DNA from: DAOPYE01 sp035352715
Lineage (GTDB): Bacteria > Acidobacteriota > Holophagae > Holophagales > Holophagaceae
Assembly (NCBI GenBank): GCA_035352715.1
Contig: DAOPYE010000031.1
Coordinates: 1-25,260 of the forward strand
Length of the DNA: 25,260 nucleotides
Reading direction: 5' to 3'
Below, piece after piece: positions 23,829 to 25,260 of the stretch. The translations under genes and the position numbers were made by a program. Under the pieces are notes generated by a model. It was not told where the DNA came from. It worked only from the letters and a program-made list of their open reading frames with translations, and made no database searches. Position 1 is the stretch's first letter, and every line of letters starts with the position of its first letter.

Positions 23829-24890
23829 TCAGGAAAGAAGGGCCTTGAGGCGGGCGTGGGCGGGGGCCCAGGCCTCGGCGGGCAGGAGACGCTGAGTGGC
23901 GTGCTGTCCGGGAAGGGGTAGAACGCAGTTTACTTCGACGGACCCCGTTCTGGCGTTCCTTCCGGTGGCTTTCTTGTCGCGGCCCAGCAGGGGCAGGCAG
24001 GCCCCCCACGGGGCGATGCGGTCCGACAGGGGCTGCAGGCGCTGGGCGAAGCGTTGCAGGAAGGCATCCGGGAAGGCGGGAAGCCCCTGGCTTTCGGCCA
24101 GCAGGCAGGCCGCCAGCGTGCCCAGGCCCACGGCCTCGCCGTGCATGAGGCTGAAGTTCGAAGCACTTTCCAGCGCGTGGCCCAGGGTGTGCCCCAGATT
24201 CAGCAGCCGCCGCTCACCGGTCTCCTTGAAATCGCGGTGGGTGACGCCCGCCTTGAGGCCAAGGGATCGTTTCAGGTCTTCGGACGAGGGCTGATCCGCG
24301 TCAAGCAGGGCCTGGGCCCAGGCAAGATCCCCCTCGATGAGGGCCATCTTGAACAGTTCCCACGCGCCCGCCTGGATATGGCGCGGCGAAAGGGTTGTCA
24401 GGAACTCGGCGCTCGCCACCATGCGCGCGGGGGGGTGGAACGCCCCCGCGAGGTTCTTTCCGGCTTCAAGATTCACGCCGGTCTTGCCGCCCAGGCCCGC
24501 ATCCACCTGGGACAGGAGCGTGGTCGGCCACGAGTGCCACGTCACGCCGCGCAGGAACAGCGAGGCCGCGAGTCCGCCCATATCGGTCAGCACGCCGCCG
24601 CCCACCGCTACGATGGTCGCGTGGCGGTTCAAGGGCACGGAGGCCCAGGTCTCCAGCCAGGGCACGAGGGTCGCCAGCCGCTTGGTCTTTTCGCTGGTGG
24701 GAACCCAAAGGGTGCCCGCGGGCTGGGGCAGCCCGTGGCGCTCCCAGTGGACTCGAACATTCTCATCGCCCACCAGGGTCCATGGCGCCTCCGGCAGCAG
24801 GGTGCCGTCGATGGCGTCCAGCACGAAGACTTCCGTGGGAAAGCCCTCGGGCACTTCCAGCCTTCGCTCATCCCGTGGCGCGTCGCTCAT
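23829..24890 (-). CDS. aroB: 3-dehydroquinate synthase
   Basis: 353 residues, the normal length. This NAD- and metal-dependent cytoplasmic enzyme converts DAHP to 3-dehydroquinate, step two of the shikimate pathway. Visible motifs are VAVGGGVLTDMGGLAAS (NAD site), PTTLLSQVDAGLGGKTGVN, GKNLAGAFHPP, WELFKMALIEG with the metal-ligand Glu, LNLGHTLGHALE and MHGEAVGLG with metal-ligand histidines, and DKKATG near the C-terminus. GVLTD replaces the more usual GVIGD, but no catalytic residue is evidently lost. ATG 24890 has GGAGAA upstream. It starts 9 nt after the NYN-domain gene ends and is followed after 13 nt by the TPR gene. No other aro gene is adjacent. Confidence 0.95.
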   Translation of the reverse strand: MSDAPRDERRLEVPEGFPTEVFVLDAIDGTLLPEAPWTLVGDENVRVHWERHGLPQPAGTLWVPTSEKTKRLATLVPWLETWASVPLNRHATIVAVGGGVLTDMGGLAASLFLRGVTWHSWPTTLLSQVDAGLGGKTGVNLEAGKNLAGAFHPPARMVASAEFLTTLSPRHIQAGAWELFKMALIEGDLAWAQALLDADQPSSEDLKRSLGLKAGVTHRDFKETGERRLLNLGHTLGHALESASNFSLMHGEAVGLGTLAACLLAESQGLPAFPDAFLQRFAQRLQPLSDRIAPWGACLPLLGRDKKATGRNARTGSVEVNCVLPLPGQHATQRLLPAEAWAPAHARLKALLS

Positions 24891-24899
24891 GGGTTTCTC

Positions 24900-25260
24900 C
24901 TAAAGCCTTTGGCGGAATTCATCCTCGTCGTCGCCGGCGCCTTCCTTGCGGAAGCGGTCGATCATCGCGTCCAGCTCGATGTAGCGGTCGGCGGCGTCCA
25001 TGACCTTGTTTGCCATGGCGCTTCGGAAGCCCGCCACTTCCACCCGGACGCCCTTCTGGGCCAGGGCGTTCAGCGGATAGGCGAAATCCTCGTCGCCGCT
25101 CACCAGGATGATCAGGTCGATCTTGTCGGCGTAGGACAGCATGTCCGTGGTGATTTCCACTTCCAGATGGGCGCGCCGGGAGCCGTCGCGCTCAAGCTTC
25201 ACGGGCTTCTGGACCACGCGGAATCCGTTGCGGCGCATCCAGTGGAGGAAGCCCCGCTGG
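24900..25260 (-). CDS. NYN domain (LabA/DUF88, PIN-like) protein, partial at right edge
   Basis: The last 119 residues of a gene whose start lies beyond 25260; the frame stays open to the edge. The sequence shows a NYN/PIN-like core: the strand and acidic motif LIILVSGDEDFAYPLNALAQKG, preceded by the conserved Asp of EITTDMLSYA and followed by VRVEVAGFRSAMANKVMDAADRYIELD. This matches LabA/DUF88 family proteins, predicted metal-dependent RNases. The end, KEGAGDDEDEFRQRL, is a short charged tail. It is the first visible gene of the aroB operon, 9 nt upstream of aroB. Family confident; RNA substrate unknown. Confidence 0.85.
   Translation of the reverse strand, partial: QRGFLHWMRRNGFRVVQKPVKLERDGSRRAHLEVEITTDMLSYADKIDLIILVSGDEDFAYPLNALAQKGVRVEVAGFRSAMANKVMDAADRYIELDAMIDRFRKEGAGDDEDEFRQRL

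Noticed and set aside
22640..23848. A 402-codon plus-strand frame opposite the TPR gene
   Set aside because: The minus-strand TPR repeats and signal peptide are convincing; the plus frame is compositional noise.

Overview
This is a GC-rich (roughly 60-65 %), gene-dense bacterial chromosome segment. It carries mostly housekeeping genes plus one anaerobic-energy operon. No mobile elements, CRISPR arrays, tRNAs or rRNAs were seen. High GC, many small operons, an NAD-linked [FeFe] hydrogenase and lipoprotein processing suggest a Gram-negative facultative or strict anaerobe. An Acidobacteriota (Holophaga/Geothrix-like) origin is my best guess from overall character, but no marker here proves it.

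Layout. Positions 1-2665 (minus strand): a cysteine desulfurase-like gene, an RlmI-type 23S rRNA methyltransferase and a GntR/YtrA-type regulator cut by the left edge. The regulator has its own strong promoter, with a palindromic operator over the -10 box. Positions 2787-5944 (plus): the disaggregase ClpB and a small two-helix membrane protein. Positions 5982-7460 (minus): a four-helix membrane protein of unknown role. Positions 7611-12528 (plus): ileS and lspA overlapping by 4 nt, then a lipoprotein and a multi-zinc-ribbon protein. ileS is preceded by a strong hairpin that buries its ribosome binding site.

Positions 12590-16386 (minus): a methyltransferase, pgk, tpiA and a second methyltransferase, punctuated by clear hairpins. 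Positions 16517-21346 (plus): a GT4 glycosyltransferase, then a compact three-gene [FeFe] hydrogenase operon (NuoE-like, NuoF-like and catalytic HydA). Positions 21354-25260 (minus): a tight four-gene operon of a NYN-domain nuclease-like gene (cut by the right edge), aroB, a large exported TPR protein and a small exported protein. It converges on hydA with only 7 bp between stop codons.

How the genes work together: pgk and tpiA serve glycolysis/gluconeogenesis. The hydrogenase would couple NADH oxidation to H2 production, or the reverse. Its NuoF-like subunit lacks the extra iron-sulfur domains of classical bifurcating HydB, and its HydA has TSCSPGW instead of the textbook TSCCPxW. These are the most interesting observations here. 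I saw no convincing wholly new multi-gene system.
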